The notes under the pieces are model-generated. The model was not told the DNA's origin, did no database searches, and saw only the letters and a program-made list of their open reading frames with translations. A stretch of 17,609 bases of DNA. Origin: an uncultured Clostridia bacterium. Lineage in GTDB: Bacteria; Bacillota; Clostridia; UBA1381. The first letter of the stretch is position 1, and each line of letters opens with the position of its first letter. The position numbers and the translations under genes are program-made. The stretch spans positions 10,090 to 27,698 of the forward strand of contig CAJTUY010000014.1 in the NCBI GenBank assembly GCA_910579415.1. Reading direction: 5' to 3'. Positions 16,643 through 17,609 of the stretch are shown here, in pieces.

Positions 16643-17593
16643 CTACCACAAGCTTGTTTCATTCACTTTGCGGCTGAACTTATTTGCAATGCACAGAATT
16701 GTTACATTAACCACCATATTAAATACATTTACCGCAGTTGAATAGCCGTAATCCGGATATGTGCCGAATCCAAGCTTATACACATATGAGGAAATAACCT
16801 CAGATTTTGACAGCACCAAGTCATTTGACATAAGGATAATCTTCTCATATCCTACCGACATTACTTTTCCAAGCTGCATTATAAACAAAACTGTAATTGT
16901 AGGCATAATTCCCGAAAGCGTTATATGATACATTTTCTGAAAACGTCCTGCGCCGTCAATATCCGCCGCCTCGTAAAGCTCCTGGTCTATTCCGCTTATT
17001 GCGGCTATGTATATAATAGAACCCCAGCCTATCTGCTGCCATATTCCCGACATTACATACATCGGCGTAAAATAATTTTCCTCCATCATAAAGGCAATGC
17101 GTTCAAGTCCCATTGAAGCCCTTATATTATTTACAAGACCCGTTCTTGAGAAAAAGTCTGTCAGCAGACCTACTGCGACTACAAGCGATATAAAATGCGG
17201 CAGATATGTAAGTGTCTGAACCGTCTTTTTAAATGCCGTACATCTTATTTCATTAAGCAGAAGCGCAAGTATAATCGGAGCAGGAAAGTTAAATGCTATT
17301 GAGCATATACTTATTCTTACCGTATTCCATAAAACCTTCCCGAAATTATAGCTTGAGAAGAATTTTATAAAATTGTCAAATCCAATCCACTGACTTCCGA
17401 AAATACCGAGTGCAGGCGAATATCGTTTGAATGCCAAAATTATTCCCCCAAGCGGTAAATATGCAAATATCAGATAGTACAGCAGTACCGGCAGGAATAA
17501 AATATAAAGCGCACGTTCCCTGTAAATATTTTTGCCGAATGTCCTTAATCTTTCTTTTTTTGTCTTTGAGGACTCTATTTTTTGTCTGCGCAC
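16643..17593 (-). CDS. ABC carbohydrate permease, CUT1 family, first subunit (LplB/YteP/AlgM1-like)
   Basis: This is a 316-residue membrane protein of the usual LplB length. A basic N-terminus (to about residue 28) leads into a first hydrophobic segment, ALYILFLPVLLYYLIFAYLP, then PLGGIILAFKRYSP, a hallmark of this subgroup. Further membrane segments lie near 90-114, 130-147, 175-199, 224-245 and 286-304. The EAA loop is at 208-229 (YEAADIDGAGRFQKMYHITL). It forms the heterodimeric channel with the next gene's product. The proposed start is a GTG at 17593 with a G-rich ribosome site (AAGGGGGG at 17602-17609). No in-frame stop occurs between it and the right edge, so a longer N-terminus cannot be strictly excluded, though homologue length argues against it. 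Whatever lies further upstream (regulator, first gene, promoter) is outside the window. Confidence 0.92.
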   Translation of the reverse strand: MRRQKIESSKTKKERLRTFGKNIYRERALYILFLPVLLYYLIFAYLPLGGIILAFKRYSPALGIFGSQWIGFDNFIKFFSSYNFGKVLWNTVRISICSIAFNFPAPIILALLLNEIRCTAFKKTVQTLTYLPHFISLVVAVGLLTDFFSRTGLVNNIRASMGLERIAFMMEENYFTPMYVMSGIWQQIGWGSIIYIAAISGIDQELYEAADIDGAGRFQKMYHITLSGIMPTITVLFIMQLGKVMSVGYEKIILMSNDLVLSKSEVISSYVYKLGFGTYPDYGYSTAVNVFNMVVNVTILCIANKFSRKVNETSLW

Positions 17594-17609
17594 TGTACAA
17601 AACCCCCTT

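Noticed and set aside
15750..16649. GTG start at 16649 for the second permease
   Set aside because: It would overlap the upstream stop and translate the GGGGAGG site; ATG 16628 gives the normal N-terminus of this family.

Overview
The window looks like a fragment of an anaerobic, polysaccharide-degrading member of the Clostridia (Firmicutes). The signs are strong GGAGG-type ribosome binding sites, S-layer homology (SLH) cell-wall anchors, a lipoprotein-type ABC sugar importer without its own ATPase, and very long secreted proteins built from DNRLRE and atrophied Ig-like modules. A gut or rumen pectin/heteroglycan specialist related to Monoglobus would fit, but that is a guess from style, not a demonstrated identity.

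All eight genes lie on the minus strand and read right to left. Gaps between them range from 40 nt down to a 7-nt overlap, and I see no convincing terminator between any two. They are best read as one operon whose promoter and first gene(s) lie beyond the right edge, and whose last visible gene is cut by the left edge. In order of transcription: two CUT1 permeases (17593-16643 and 16628-15750); a lipoprotein substrate-binding protein (15715-14102); a 1829-residue SLH-anchored heparinase II/III-type polysaccharide lyase (14061-8572); a 989-residue secreted DNRLRE/Ig-repeat protein with no anchor and no enzyme domain (8557-5588); a 1128-residue SLH-anchored DNRLRE/Ig/discoidin-like protein, also without an enzyme domain (5550-2164); a cytoplasmic GH88 unsaturated glucuronyl hydrolase (2152-1022); and a cytoplasmic GH39 glycosidase (1028 to beyond base 1).

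The genes form a coherent pathway. The lyase on the cell surface would cut a uronic-acid-containing polysaccharide by beta-elimination and leave oligosaccharides with a 4,5-unsaturated uronic acid at the non-reducing end. The two non-catalytic multimodular proteins probably hold or present the glycan. The lipoprotein and two permeases import the fragments, presumably powered by a shared MsmX-type ATPase encoded elsewhere. GH88 removes the unsaturated uronate and GH39 attacks the exposed sugar (xylose, iduronate, arabinose or similar). The exact polysaccharide cannot be read from sequence alone: glycosaminoglycans, gellan-like exopolysaccharides and glucuronate-bearing plant or microbial heteroglycans are all open.

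No RNA gene, transposon, CRISPR array or regulator gene was seen. No gene-free stretch exceeds 40 bases. The plus-strand open frames are shadows of the minus-strand genes.
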